Notes under the pieces: model-generated
What the model saw: only the letters and a program-made list of their open reading frames with translations
What the model was told of the DNA's origin: nothing
The model's database searches: none
In this document: positions 18,297 through 29,447 of the stretch, piece after piece
Numbering within the stretch: position 1 is the stretch's first letter
Layout of the letters: each line of letters starts with the position of its first letter
Source: Chrysochromulina parva
Taxonomy: Eukaryota > Haptophyta > Prymnesiales > Chrysochromulinaceae
Reading direction: 5' to 3'
NCBI GenBank assembly: GCA_002887195.1
Contig: PJAB01000054.1
Coordinates: 1-50,632 of the forward strand
Length of the DNA: 50,632 bases
Program-made: the position numbers and the translations under genes

Positions 18297-19163
18297 ATGT
18301 TGGCACGAAGCAGTTCACTCTATGCTGACCGCTCGCACATGTCGCCGCGCAAGGATCTGCAGCTCTATCGTAGCCAACTGCCTTCAGCTGCCGCCACGGC
18401 TGGCGCCGACCTCTTTCATGGCATGTTCAGCGCCTTAGAAGATCCATCCAAGCCGAGAAAGAATTCGTGGAAGATGCCACGATGTCCAAAGTTCTCGCCC
18501 GAGACTGTCATGGAGGAAGTGCATGAAGAGGCAGAGTTGGCAGCAGCTGACGCCGCCGCAGCAGCCGCGTCAGCCGCGCCGCATCAGCCGCGGCAACACC
18601 CACCACTCGACAGCCGCGATAAGGATGTCATTGCAGGCTTCGTGCGCAGGCAGAAAAAGATGGACGCGATCGGCGCCCTCAGCAAGTCGGCAAATTTAGC
18701 GCGCGCAAGCGCGCTGCTTCGTGTCGAGGCGTGGCGCAACCACCAGGCAGTCGAGGACTGGCGGCTAGGGGCTCCAGGGTCCAAAGATCCCGGGGACTGG
18801 CGGGCTGCTTACACACGTGAGCCAAAGGTTCGCGACGACCCGTCGTTCATGGACCTCGCCCACCTGGGCTGTCGACTCGATGCCATGCTGGGCGATCCGC
18901 AGGACAAGGAGGCGGTGCTCAGCGCGGCTCGCCTTGAGAACGCCGCGCACGCGGCCTCGCGACGACAAATTGCGCTGCAGCCGCAGCCGCCGCAGCCGCA
19001 GCCGCAGCAGCAGCAGCAGAAGCAGCCGCAGGAATCGTTCGTGGCACGTCCCGCCACGGCGCCATCGTCGGCTGCAGGTCGCTGGGAGCGAGCAGAAGCT
19101 ACCGCGCACGGCATCGCTGGCTCAAGGAGCGCTGCCTCCACCGCAGCCGCTGCTGCTGCCTCG

Positions 19164-19198
<35 letters not shown>

Positions 19199-19494
19199 AT
19201 CGACCTCGGCGCAAGCAACCCAACCGGCGAGCCGCCCGTGCTCGCCATCCGCCGCCCGGGTTCGGGAGCGCTCTGGTGAGCGCCGGCCGTACCTGAAGGT
19301 CCAGCCGCCAGACGCGCGCGCGCCGCGCCCTCCGCTCCGCGAGCCCGAGCCGGTGCCCGACCCTCATGCGGACGAGGTCGAGCGAGATGAGCGGCTTCGG
19401 CTTGAGCGCGCGCGCGCACGCGCCACGTCAACCAGGCCCGGATCGCGCGCCGGCTCGTCCCCTACCCGGCGTGGCGTCGTCGAGAGCAGCGCCG

Positions 19495-19536
<42 letters not shown>

Positions 19537-22500
19537 GCAGCGGCAGCGGCAGCGGCAGCGGCGGAGAGGTGAGCGCCATCTTGGGCGCCAATTCAGCCGT
19601 CGACGGGCACCAGCGCCCAATGTCAGCGCCACCCTTCGGCCTGACAGCGAGCAGCTCAGACTTCGACGCCCCCGAAGCCCCCGCTGCTGCTCGCGCCGCA
19701 CGTCCAGCGTTCCTCCCTCGGCTCGGTGGGCTGCGGCTCGAGGAGTTGGTCAAGTTGCAGCTTGCGCCGTTGCCATTGGACCTCGAGCCTACGGACGGCT
19801 GGATGCCGCCGCTGCCGTGCATGCCGATGCCGACAGACCCAGGGCCCTTGCTCCTCGACCCTTGCTATGCGCCGCTGCGCCAAAAGGCACTGCGGAGCGA
19901 GATCGAGAAGCTCTGCGATACACTCGCGGCGCGCCTTCCAAAGAACGTGAAGATCCCGCCGAGCCTCTTCCCCCCAGCGCTGCCCACGCCCGCCCAGCTG
20001 CAGGCGAGTGACCTGCTCTCCTTGCCGCCCGATCCCAAGCCGCCGCCATCCTCGCCAGAGGGACCCAGTGCGGCCACGGAGAGCGCCCCTGTTGACGAGG
20101 AGCACAGCCCCGACGTTGCCGACGAGCCGAAGGCAGACGAGGCCCGCGAGGATGCCAAAGTCAAGGCGGGCGGTAGCGGCGAGCTCGTGGCGAGCCTGGC
20201 GGCGGCCAAAGTCAAGCGCAAGGCGGGGGGGAAGAAGAAGGCGCGTGAGGAAGCCGAGGCTGCCGCCGCCGCGGCGGCGGCAGTGGCGGCGGAGGTGGAG
20301 GCGAAGGCGAAGGCGAAGGCGGAGGCGGAGGCGGCGGAAGCAAAGGCGAAGGGGGATGCGGAGGCGGCGGCGGCAGCGACGGCAGCGGCCGAGGCGGCGG
20401 CGGCGGCGGCGGCAGCAGCGGCGGCGGCGGCGGCGGCGGCGGCAGCAGCGGCAGCCGGGGTCCGGCGACGCAAAAAGTGGCGCGCCGCGGGCGTGGCCGG
20501 CGCGGCGGCGGATTTGCTTGCGGCCGGCGCGGCTGGCGCAGCTGGGCGCGCGGCAGCCGATGATGGCGGCTCTGAGTATGACTTCGAGGACGAGGACGGG
20601 GAGCCTCTGTGTGGGCTGGCTGGCGGTGCTTCCGACATCGCTTTCCTCGCTCCCCAAAACAGCCATGTGGAGGTGGAGCATGTCGAAGTCGTGGAGCAAG
20701 CTCAGGCAGCGGCAGCGGCCAAGCGCCCACGGCCACGCGACGGGGCGATGAATGGCGCCATCGCGGCGGGCGTGGTGGCGCTGGATGCGGAGGGACGGTA
20801 CACGCGCACACCGTACAGGATGGAAGCTACTTGGTCAGCGCTGCCATCCAAGATGCCGCGACCGGTAGGCGCCCCACGCAACGTCGCGTCTCTCGTGGCC
20901 GCCTCGGCAGCACTCACGCCTCGCAAGGGGCAGCAGTGGCCAGCGGCGTCATCGTGGGCAGCCGTTGGGGACGAAGAGGACAAGGAGGATAAGGAGGATA
21001 CGGTGAGCATCGCATCGCGCATCGGACCGGGCACGCCCTCAGCGCTGCATGTCGTCGTTTCGCGCCCCTCCTCGGCCAGTAGCCGTAGGGCCCAATCGCC
21101 GCGAACAGCGCCTTGGGAGGCGCCGCAGCCGCCCGCACTCACCGAAGAGGACGTCGAGCTCTTGAGTGGCGGCGCCTCATCCCAGCCAGCCAAGCACTCA
21201 AACCCCTCAGCGGCGGTGGCGGGCACGGGCGCCGGTGGCGACGAGGCAGCGGGCGCGGCGCCTCTCGCTAGGTTGCGTGCGGACGTGTTCGTAACCACCG
21301 TGGCTGCGGACGCGACGAATGCGCCGCTCGCTACCTCGAGCAGAGGTACGCAGAGTGGGACGGAGCTGCGCGCCGCCGACTTGCCGCACCTCGCAGGATC
21401 TCGACCCAATCTCGCAGGATCTCGACCTCGGCCGCCGCCCAACACCCCGAGCAGAGGCACGCAGACGATGGCTGATGAGGCCGAGCCGAGTGGCCCGAAG
21501 CCACCGACGACAAACTCGGGCAGCAAGTTTGGGGGGGCATGGGAGCTGAAAGAGGGGTCTAGCGGCGGCGCTCAGCACGGCGCCGAGAAGTCGCTCCAGT
21601 CGCAACCCGCCACGGTGGACAGCTCGACCGACTCCAAGGCCAAAAAGGGGCTCGATGTGAGCAGTTCCCCAGCGCCGGCGCACTCAGACTTTGCGCCGGC
21701 ACCGCCTCCGACCCCGGGCGCAGACGCGTCGCCTGACGAAACTCCCCTCGACGCGACATCCGAGGCGGCGGTTGCGGCGGTCGCGCGGCTTCGTCAGATT
21801 TGGTCCGCTCTCGGGGTGCCCGAGGACGAGCAGAGCCGCTCGCTCGAGCGCCACGTGCTCCCGCAGGAGCCTCTCGCTTACCGGAGCCAAAAGTCCCTCG
21901 AGCGGTCGGTAGCCCTGTGGGTTGCAGCGGCGGATGCGGTGCTCAAGCGCGAAGATGCGCTGCTGCAGCTGGCCCTATTCGCTGAGAAGGCGTCCGTACC
22001 CGAGCGCTTACTGGACCGACGCCCCCCGGGCCGCTCCGTCTGGCATGATCACGTGCTTGCTGACCTCGAAGATCCGGAGGGCGGTGCCGCTTTGACCCTC
22101 GAGGGCGTCGGCACCGAGGGCGCCGAGGGCGCCGCCAGCACCGCCAGCACCGCCAGTGCGGCCGGTGCGGCCGGTGCGGCCGGTGCGGCCGGTGCGGGTG
22201 GTGCTGGCCCGCAGGCGGCCTGGCTGCTGCGCGAGGCGAAGCTGCGCGAGAGCTTGCAGTTCGGTGTCGACAAGGCAGAGGCACGCCTGCTGACGGCGCT
22301 ACCCCGCCTGGAAGCCACGGGCGACACCATGTGGCTGCAGGGCGAGCGCTATCGCGACAAGATGCGCCATGATGAGCAACGGCTCCTCGAGCATGCCATT
22401 GATCAGAGCATACGAAACCGTCCCGAGTCCGCGCGAAGCCGCCGGCAAGGTGCCGAGACAGCGCGCCCGCACTCGGCGGAGCCATTTGCGCCGCCTGGCC

Positions 22501-22829
22501 GGCCTGTCGTCCTCTCACCGAGGCTCGCCAACGAGCTCGATGCCTCCTTTGTGCTCAGGACGGCGCCACTGCCGAGAGCCACGCCCGCCCCGCCGAGTCT
22601 GCAGCGGCCAAGCAGCAGCCAACGGCCCAGTACCTCGGCCCGTTCCACGCGCGCGGCAGCGCACCCGCAGGCCGGTCGGCCAATGTCGGCCATTCCCGCC
22701 TTGCTAGCGCAGTCGCAAACCAGCCGGCCGCCGACGGCGCCACTTCCACGCGAAGGGCCGCCGATGACGCTTGCTTACGAGCGCGGTGGCATGATCAGCA
22801 CGCACCGTTTCGAGAGCGGAAGGCGCTGA
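18297..22829 (+). CDS. Large disordered Ala/Pro-rich protein of unknown function
   Basis: A 1510-residue intron-free frame beginning MLARSSSLYADRSHMSPRKD. Most of it is low complexity: Gln/Pro runs (about 225-245), Ala runs (about 275-300 and 690-725), a Gly run (about 400-420) and a Lys/Ala/Glu-rich helical stretch (about 640-720) that could form a coiled coil. More ordered pieces are near 480-570 (LRLEELVKLQLAPLPLDLEP, LRSEIEKLCDTLAARLPKNV) and 1160-1320. Short RP(x)(S/T)A(x)P motifs recur: RPATAP, RPMSAPP, RPHSAEP, RPMSAIP and RPPTAP. The last residues, ISTHRFESGRR, are simple and basic. A cytoskeletal or flagellar scaffold is possible, but no family was recognised. Confidence 0.7.
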
Positions 22830-22928
22830 CCACGCCGTGTGCTTTCCCCAGGCCTTTTATAAAATGGTGTGAAAATCTTCTTACCAACTGTGAAAAGCAA
22901 GGCGGCGCGCGCGCGACGGGGACGTGCG

Positions 22929-25796
22929 ATGGAGGCGGACCTGCTCGCGCCGCTGAGCTTCCCTCCAGGACCTAAACCGCGCGAAGCGGCAGAGTGGCTG
23001 GGGCGTTTAGAAACTGACCTCGCTCAACACATGAACGGGATGCTGAAGGATCAGTCACCAGCAGCTCAATTGGCAAAAGAAAAAGTGGCAAAGTATGTTG
23101 CGGCAGAGATCCTGCCCGCGCTGCAGTCAGGCAGCGCGCTGGTGAAGAAGCGGTCGGACATCGAAGACGTCTTTTCGCCAAAGTGCGACCTGTGTGAGCA
23201 ATTCCTCGCAGCGCTCGGCGGTGAAGTGCCCAGTGAGAAGCTCGACACGACGTCTCCGGCTGCTGGGCTGAATTTTATGCTCAGCAAGGCCGCGCCGCAC
23301 GAACCGAGCGCGGCCAAGAGTGACCAGGAACGGTTGAAGTCACTCCTCGAGGCCGGCGGGTGCCAAAGCGAGGCCATGGCCGAGCTTGTCCTCGAGCGGC
23401 TGCAAGCGCATATGCAGGCGCTGCGTGTGGGCATCGACGACTGCAGGGCACTCGGCGACCCGGAGAAGCCATACGAGGACGCATCGGCAGACGCGGCGAA
23501 CTTACACGCCCTTCTTCGCAAGCAGCTGGCCGATAAGTCTTGGCGGCCGCTCAAGCTCTCGGATAGCATCGAGACGGAGCATGGCTCGCTGATCCGCTCA
23601 GTGGATAAGTTGTATGACGAGTTCCGCGACGAGTTCCAGCAGCTCAAGCTTAAGTTTCCGGAGGTGATCGTCGTGGGCTCCGAGTCTGTGGGCAAGTCGT
23701 CGCTGCTCGAGAAGATCGCCGGCATGGCCTTCTTCCCGCGTGGCGAGAATGTGACGACGCGCCTCGGCTTCCGACTGCGGCTGCACCACTGCACGCCAAA
23801 AGAGATGGACGAGCGCAAAAAGGGGCGTGAGGCGGTGAGTGTGAGCGGCAAGGAGGTGCTCATGCGCTTCGATGATGAACCCGAGTACATGGCCTCCGTG
23901 GAGCAAGCGCGCGCGCGCGTGGAAGCCGAGAACGCCAAGGTACAGGCCCTTCGTGTGGGCGTCGTCGACCGCGAGATTATCCTCAACCTTTACTCGAATG
24001 ACTTTCCAGAGCTGACGCTGCTGGACCTCCCGGGCATCATCCGCGCACGTGGGCCGAACGACCCCGAGGACATCCACAAGACGTGCGAAAAGATCGTGCG
24101 CAGCAAGATCCGCAACCCCGATGCCATTATCCTCGCAGTGCTCAACGCGCGAGAAGGCATCCGCGGTGCGGCGGAAGGCATACGGCTCGTACAGGAGGAG
24201 AAGGCTGAGCGGCGCACGCTCGCCGTGCTCACGTGTATCGATCGCTGCGACCACGCCGACGACATCGCTGCCGTGATGCGCCAAGAGAAGGACCGTGAGC
24301 TGCCTCGGCTCGGCCACCACTACCACGCGTGCATCGGTCGTGACACGAAGCGCAACGCTGCTGGCGAGCGCGCTGCACCCGATGACAATGCAGCCTTTCT
24401 CGCGGCGATCAGCGCGACGCCAATCGACATGCCCGCGGCGGAGCTGTTGCTTCGCGGCGATCGCGTGAGCGAGGCCGTACTGGCCGCTGCACTCACCGAT
24501 GTGGACAAGCGGGCGACCACCGCGGCACATCCAGCGGCGGAGCTCGAAGGGTTGCGCGCCACCATACGCGCCAAACTGGAGGAGACTCGGGCCAACCAGG
24601 ACCTCTTCGAGACACGCTACTTCGCGCCGCCACCGCCGGGCGCGCCTCCCGGCACTCTCTCGCGCTTCCAAGTGGAGCGGCAGGTTGATCCGCGTCTGCT
24701 GGACCCTGCACTTAGGCCCTACCTTGGATCTCGCGCCCTCTCAGAGAGGTTGAGTCAGCTGCTCACCGAGCACATCTCCAATGTTTGGTCCCCCAAGATG
24801 CGCAAGATGATCGCCAAGAAGCAGGAAGACGTCCAACGGCGCATCAGCGCGTGTGGCGTGGAGCCGCCCACCGAGGACGCGACCGCGCGGGCGGCCTTCG
24901 CCACACAGCTCGTGCAGGCGACGCTCGGGCTGCTCAACCAGAAGCAGATCCTCAAAGACTCGGTCGGAGCCCTCGTAGCCCGAGTCTCGGGAACTATGAA
25001 GTGGGATCAGTGCGCCTCAGACGCAAGAACCGCACTCGGCACCAGGGCACTTGATTTCGGCAAAGTCGGCGCTACAGTCACGACGGCACCTTTCCTGACC
25101 GCCGTCGAGGTCGCCCTCCATACGACTAACAAGGAGCACCCTCTCCATCTGCGCCGGTTCACGTTCTTTGCGATATGGCTTAAGCACGCCTTTGGCGCTG
25201 AGGTGTCCCGCCGACAGGAACTCATTCGCGTCGACCTTGAGAACTTGTTGACCGCGCTGGCGCCCGAGGTGAAAGTCGTCGACGACGAGTTCCAAGAGCC
25301 TAAGCTGTGCAGAGCGCTCATCGACACGCTGCCGCGCCTCATCCATCGCCACCTCGGCTCAAGCTTCTTCGCCGCGCTTCCAGGTATGCTCAAGCCACCG
25401 CCCGCCGAGCTCACGCTTCTCGTCGAGAATGGGAAGCATGTCGAATTGCGCGAGCACAATAAGCGGTTGCACAAGGCGCTCGAAGAAGTGTCGAAAGAGT
25501 TGGTGCGATATGGAGACGGGCCGCCCCGGCCGGAGCCGAACGCGGACCATCTTTGCCCCATCTCTCGCGAGCTGATGCGTGAGCCAGTCACCGCCTCCGA
25601 TGGCCACGTGTATGAGCGCGCCTCAATCGAGCGATGGATCAAGGAGATGACGAAAGGTAACAAGACGGTACCAGTGCGAAGCCCAAAGACTGGGGAACCT
25701 CTGGAAAGCATCAAGCTGATTCCAGCGCATATGGTTCGCAGCCAGATCATCGAGTGGCTCGAGAAGTATGGCATCAAGGACGAGCCGGAGGACTAG
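22929..25796 (+). CDS. Dynamin-like GTPase fused to a C-terminal U-box
   Basis: 955 residues from the ATG giving MEADLLAPLSFPPG; the in-frame GTG at 22869 is not a likely start. An N-terminal helical region of about 230 residues precedes the GTPase. GTPase motifs: P-loop GSESVGKSSLLEKI (about 250), FFPRGENVTTR (switch I), LLDLPGI (G3), and TCID in place of the usual TKxD (G4). A dynamin-type helical stalk follows (WSPKMRKMIAKKQEDVQRR). Residues about 873-940 are a U-box: LCPISRELMREPVTASDGHV, YERASIERWI, then KLIPAHMVRSQI. U-boxes recruit E2 enzymes. The combination suggests a membrane-remodelling GTPase with ubiquitin-ligase activity. The gene starts only 99 bp after the preceding stop. Confidence 0.8.
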   Translation: MEADLLAPLSFPPGPKPREAAEWLGRLETDLAQHMNGMLKDQSPAAQLAKEKVAKYVAAEILPALQSGSALVKKRSDIEDVFSPKCDLCEQFLAALGGEVPSEKLDTTSPAAGLNFMLSKAAPHEPSAAKSDQERLKSLLEAGGCQSEAMAELVLERLQAHMQALRVGIDDCRALGDPEKPYEDASADAANLHALLRKQLADKSWRPLKLSDSIETEHGSLIRSVDKLYDEFRDEFQQLKLKFPEVIVVGSESVGKSSLLEKIAGMAFFPRGENVTTRLGFRLRLHHCTPKEMDERKKGREAVSVSGKEVLMRFDDEPEYMASVEQARARVEAENAKVQALRVGVVDREIILNLYSNDFPELTLLDLPGIIRARGPNDPEDIHKTCEKIVRSKIRNPDAIILAVLNAREGIRGAAEGIRLVQEEKAERRTLAVLTCIDRCDHADDIAAVMRQEKDRELPRLGHHYHACIGRDTKRNAAGERAAPDDNAAFLAAISATPIDMPAAELLLRGDRVSEAVLAAALTDVDKRATTAAHPAAELEGLRATIRAKLEETRANQDLFETRYFAPPPPGAPPGTLSRFQVERQVDPRLLDPALRPYLGSRALSERLSQLLTEHISNVWSPKMRKMIAKKQEDVQRRISACGVEPPTEDATARAAFATQLVQATLGLLNQKQILKDSVGALVARVSGTMKWDQCASDARTALGTRALDFGKVGATVTTAPFLTAVEVALHTTNKEHPLHLRRFTFFAIWLKHAFGAEVSRRQELIRVDLENLLTALAPEVKVVDDEFQEPKLCRALIDTLPRLIHRHLGSSFFAALPGMLKPPPAELTLLVENGKHVELREHNKRLHKALEEVSKELVRYGDGPPRPEPNADHLCPISRELMREPVTASDGHVYERASIERWIKEMTKGNKTVPVRSPKTGEPLESIKLIPAHMVRSQIIEWLEKYGIKDEPED

Positions 25797-26467
25797 ATGG
25801 CACACTGGATCCAAAACTGTCGTGTAGTAGCGAGGTGTCGAGACATTGGCGATTGGGTGCTCGCAGGATCGACGTGCACCAGACGGTTGCACAGTCGCTT
25901 CTTGCTCCTTATCTAAACAAACTTGTAGTATTACTACCTCAGAATCATGCCCAATACAATTACAAATCAATGGAAACGGGGCCACACACGCAACCCAACG
26001 CGCACACGACCGGACGCGCCTACGCGGCCGTGACAGCTGTACAGTGTACACGACGCCACGCGACAGACCGGACCAAACGACGCGAGTGTTAGCTGAGATA
26101 TGGGGTCCTGGTCCCGACCAGCTGACGACCTGGCGTCCCTGTGCACCGGAACGGGCAGCATACACACACTGCACTCTTTGAGCGGCACCCATCACGACGC
26201 TTCTTGCAAGCCGCCAAGACCATCATCGTCGTCGTCTAGTGACGCCGTTGCCCTCCGCCGCTCGAGCGCAAGCGCTCGGCTGCGTTCACCAGACGACCGT
26301 CCCACTCGCGCACGCCCTCTGTGACTCACTGGCCCAGCGGCCCACTGTTGATTGCTCAGTTGGGCCCTGAGCCAGCGCATGCTGCGTAGACTTTCACGAA
26401 CCCCCCGAAGTGCCCGCACTGGCCGCCATAAGTAGCCGCGCAGGGCGCACGCCCCCCCCTCGCGCCC
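25797..26467. other. Convergent intergenic region
   Basis: 671 bp between two converging genes. It holds the 3' ends of both. No gene, RNA or clear repeat was recognised. Confidence 0.5.
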
Positions 26468-28972
26468 TCAGTGCGCCGTCGTGGCGACTGGCGTCGCGCG
26501 CTGCGGGCGCGGCTCCTCCTCGGCATCGCTCGAAAAGACGAGCTGCGTCGGCACGATGGCATGGCGCAACGGGCGCGCCGCCGCCGGCGCCGCGCGTCGC
26601 CCCATGCCAGCAGGCCCCGTCATGGCCGCTACTGCAGTCGGCTTGGGCGCAGGCATGCCGAGCGCCGAGTTGGGCGCAGGCTTGGTCGGCGGCTTGCCGT
26701 GGCTGCGCCCGGCAATCTCGTCATAGTACGCTTGGAGGAGGGCGGCAGAGCGTGCCTCATTGGATCGCGCCGCGCACTCCGCGTCTGCCACCCGATCGAG
26801 CACTGGCGCCAGCGCCGTCGCGAGCGCCCGATCGTTCACGGAGGCAGTGGTATGAATGCCCTCCGCCGCGAACAAGGGACGCGGCGGCGGCGTGACGCTC
26901 GCGCCAGACTCCGCGCCTGTGGCCAGATCGTCGGCGCGGGCGGCGGCGGCGGCACCCCTCACGGTGCCCATCGCGGCGCCCATCACGACGCAGCGGGTGA
27001 CGGGGGGCATTGCGGCGGAGGGCAGCCCCCCCGGCGCGCCGAGCGGCACGCGCGATGGCAAGGGCATACGCTTGTAGCGCGACACGAGAGGCTTGGCGTT
27101 CGCCGCCGCCTCCTCCTCCGCCGCCGCCGCCTCGCGCGACGCCACCTCGGACACGTAGGGATCCTTCGCCCAGTGTGGCGCCTCCCCGGGCGATGCATCG
27201 AGCGCTGTGGTGGGCGGTGCATCGAGCGCCGTGGTGGGCGATGCATCGAGCGCTGTGGTGGGCGATGCATCGTTCCTGCCGCGCGCCCAGGGCGCAGGCG
27301 GCGGCGGCGTCGAGGGCGTTGGCACAAGCGTCGCGTTGACCGCCGGCGAGGGCGAGGTAGGCGTCGTGCGCAGGCGCGCTTCCCGCCATCCCGCTGGTGG
27401 GGCGGGCTCCGCCGCGCTTGGCGCCCACGACGGCGCCACGCGAAGCGGCGAGAAGAGTGAAGGCGCCGTCATGGGCGCCGTCATGGGCGCCGTCGTGGGC
27501 GCCGGCCGAGGGGCGGCGGCGTTGGTCTCGGCAGCACCGCCGGCGACGGCCTCCTCCGCCACAGCAACCGCGTGGGAGGCGGCCGCAGCCGTTGCTGCGA
27601 GCTCCGTAACGGCTCTCGTCTCGCTCGCGGCACGCAGCGAGTTCAACTGCGCCGACAGGGTAGCGAGCTGCGCCTCATGGCTCTCCTTGGCGAGGCGGAA
27701 CTCGCGCCTCACCGCCGCGAGCTCGGCGACCGTCTCATCCTTCGAGCGGTCGAGAGCGTCCTGCGCGTGCTCACGCTGCTCCTCCGCGACCGCACGCAGC
27801 CGGGCTTGCTCGCGCATCTCCGCATCGGCACGCTGCAGATGGGTCACCAGGCGCGTCGTGAGCTCGACGAGCTGCGCGTTGCACCCGGAGAAGCTAGTGG
27901 CGGGCGCGAAGGCTGCGATCGGTCCGTTGGGGCCGCGCACAGCGCCGGCCGCCCGACGGGCCGCCCGACCGGCCGCCTCCCCCCCGCCCTCTGGCGCCAC
28001 CTCGGCCGACCCCTCCCCTCGGGCGGCTTCATATTCGGCCAGCTGCGTGTGGAGCTCGGTGCATGCATGCTGCAGGCGCGAGAGACCGAGAGCATCGGGC
28101 GAGCGAGGGCCGGCTTGCATGCATGCAGCGGAGCTCGAAGCGTCCTCCGCAGTGGGCGGCGCGTCCAGCGACTGGCGCGCCAGCGGAGCGTCCGGCCTGA
28201 ACCGACCGTTGGCGGGGCGCCAGGGCGGCAGCGAGTGCGAGCCACGGGCCGTCACGGCCGCGGCATGTGGCGCTGTCGGCGACCGTCGCTTGGGGGCCAC
28301 TTCAAGCCGCACTTCGCGAATCGCAGTTGCAAGTGGCGGCGCCGCCGCCGTGGGCTCTGCCCCAAAAGTGGCCCTTGGCACGGTGGTCTCGAGGTACGAA
28401 CGCTCCTCGGGCGCGAATTCGGCAAGCCGCTCCTCCGTACGACGCCGGAACTGGGCAATCTCCTCATCGAGGTCGACGACAGGCCGCGGCGCGGGCAGAG
28501 CGCCCACATCACCGTCGTCGTCGGACATGCAGGCATCCGGCAGCGCGCGCGGTGCCCAAGAAGCGCTGCGCCACTGCTGGTGCAGGGGCGGTGCGTCGAG
28601 CGCCGGCGTTGGTGGCGTCTCGCAACGAGAGGCTGCCGTGTCGGCGGGTGGTGCATCAAGTGTGATGGGTGCCACCGAGAGCCGCATCGGGGCCACAGTT
28701 GGCGCGGGCCCACGACGCGCGTCGTGGGCCAGGCGCTGAAGCTCCGCTTCGACCGCGTCGAGCTCGCGCAGCGCTTCCTTGGTCTCGTCTGGCCCCAGAG
28801 CATCGAGGCCCGATGTGGCGAGGCTTTGCCGGCGCTGTGTGCGCTCAAGGTCGCGCCTCGCGGCTGCCGCGTTTGGCGAGATCATGCGCTGGTGCCGCGC
28901 CTCCTGCTCCGTGCGCGAGATGCGGTACTTGGAAAGGTCATTGATAGTGGCGTCCCATGCTTTCTTCGGCAT
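26468..28972 (-). CDS. SPICE1-like centriole/spindle protein (tentative)
   Basis: About 834 residues from the ATG giving MPKKAWDATINDLSKYRISR; upstream sequence is open to a TTG at 29035 but lacks an ATG. The first 40 residues (KKAWDATINDLSKYR, then EQEARHQRM) resemble the N-terminal signature of SPICE1/CCDC52, a centriole-duplication and spindle protein. A coiled coil runs at about 345-460 (QLVELTTRLVTHLQRADAEM, REFRLAKESHEAQLATLSAQ). The rest is Pro/Ala-rich with tandem TTALDASP repeats (27195-27270) and TAPMTAPMTAP. A second helical segment near 740 (LDRVADAECAARSNEARSAA) precedes the basic C-terminus. The family call rests on one short motif. Confidence 0.5.
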   Translation of the reverse strand: MPKKAWDATINDLSKYRISRTEQEARHQRMISPNAAAARRDLERTQRRQSLATSGLDALGPDETKEALRELDAVEAELQRLAHDARRGPAPTVAPMRLSVAPITLDAPPADTAASRCETPPTPALDAPPLHQQWRSASWAPRALPDACMSDDDGDVGALPAPRPVVDLDEEIAQFRRRTEERLAEFAPEERSYLETTVPRATFGAEPTAAAPPLATAIREVRLEVAPKRRSPTAPHAAAVTARGSHSLPPWRPANGRFRPDAPLARQSLDAPPTAEDASSSAACMQAGPRSPDALGLSRLQHACTELHTQLAEYEAARGEGSAEVAPEGGGEAAGRAARRAAGAVRGPNGPIAAFAPATSFSGCNAQLVELTTRLVTHLQRADAEMREQARLRAVAEEQREHAQDALDRSKDETVAELAAVRREFRLAKESHEAQLATLSAQLNSLRAASETRAVTELAATAAAASHAVAVAEEAVAGGAAETNAAAPRPAPTTAPMTAPMTAPSLFSPLRVAPSWAPSAAEPAPPAGWREARLRTTPTSPSPAVNATLVPTPSTPPPPAPWARGRNDASPTTALDASPTTALDAPPTTALDASPGEAPHWAKDPYVSEVASREAAAAEEEAAANAKPLVSRYKRMPLPSRVPLGAPGGLPSAAMPPVTRCVVMGAAMGTVRGAAAAARADDLATGAESGASVTPPPRPLFAAEGIHTTASVNDRALATALAPVLDRVADAECAARSNEARSAALLQAYYDEIAGRSHGKPPTKPAPNSALGMPAPKPTAVAAMTGPAGMGRRAAPAAARPLRHAIVPTQLVFSSDAEEEPRPQRATPVATTAH

Positions 28973-29447
28973 GTTGAGCGCGCGTCGCGCGAGTTCCAGT
29001 GCGCTCCTGGGTCTCCTGGGCGCCAAAGCGGCCAACTCGATGACGAGAGCAATTAAAGGGCTGTTAACCCGATTGTGTGCGAGTATTGGAGTTTTGGTGA
29101 TTCTTGGACGAAAGGCAGGGTGTCACACCTTACCTTACAGTTGAACAGGAGCGAGGAGCAAGACCTCGCAAGCGCCCGTCATCGTCAGCACCTTCTTCGG
29201 TAGTCTTCGCGGCCATTGTTGCCCTCGGTGGCCTTCGGCCGCAATTCCCAATTGGTCGGCCGCCCTGGGCCGCTGGGAATTCCCCTGGGCCGGTCCGTCC
29301 GCGCTCTATGTTATTAGACAAATTCTCCAAGGAAATTCTTCTCCCCCGCACATGCCTCGGACCCGCTCTTTCCCACATGCGCTTGGTCCGCAGACGCGCA
29401 GAGCCGACCGACCAACTAGAGCTCAGAACAATGTACATTTACAGGCC
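28973..29447. other. Intergenic with short inverted repeat
   Basis: Spacer between two minus-strand genes. CAATTCCCA (29241) and TGGGAATTC (29274) form an inverted repeat around the GGTCGGCCGCCCTGGGCCG segment. A TTAACAG on the minus strand near 29056 could be an acceptor for an upstream exon of the SPICE1-like gene; this cannot be settled here. Confidence 0.4.

Noticed and set aside
19656..20699. Long minus-strand frames opposite the disordered protein
   Set aside because: They are Arg/Leu-rich antisense shadows of GC-rich repeats with no recognisable motif.
27207..28739. Long plus-strand frames opposite the SPICE1-like gene
   Set aside because: Low-complexity antisense reading. The minus frame has coiled-coil character and the family-like N-terminus.
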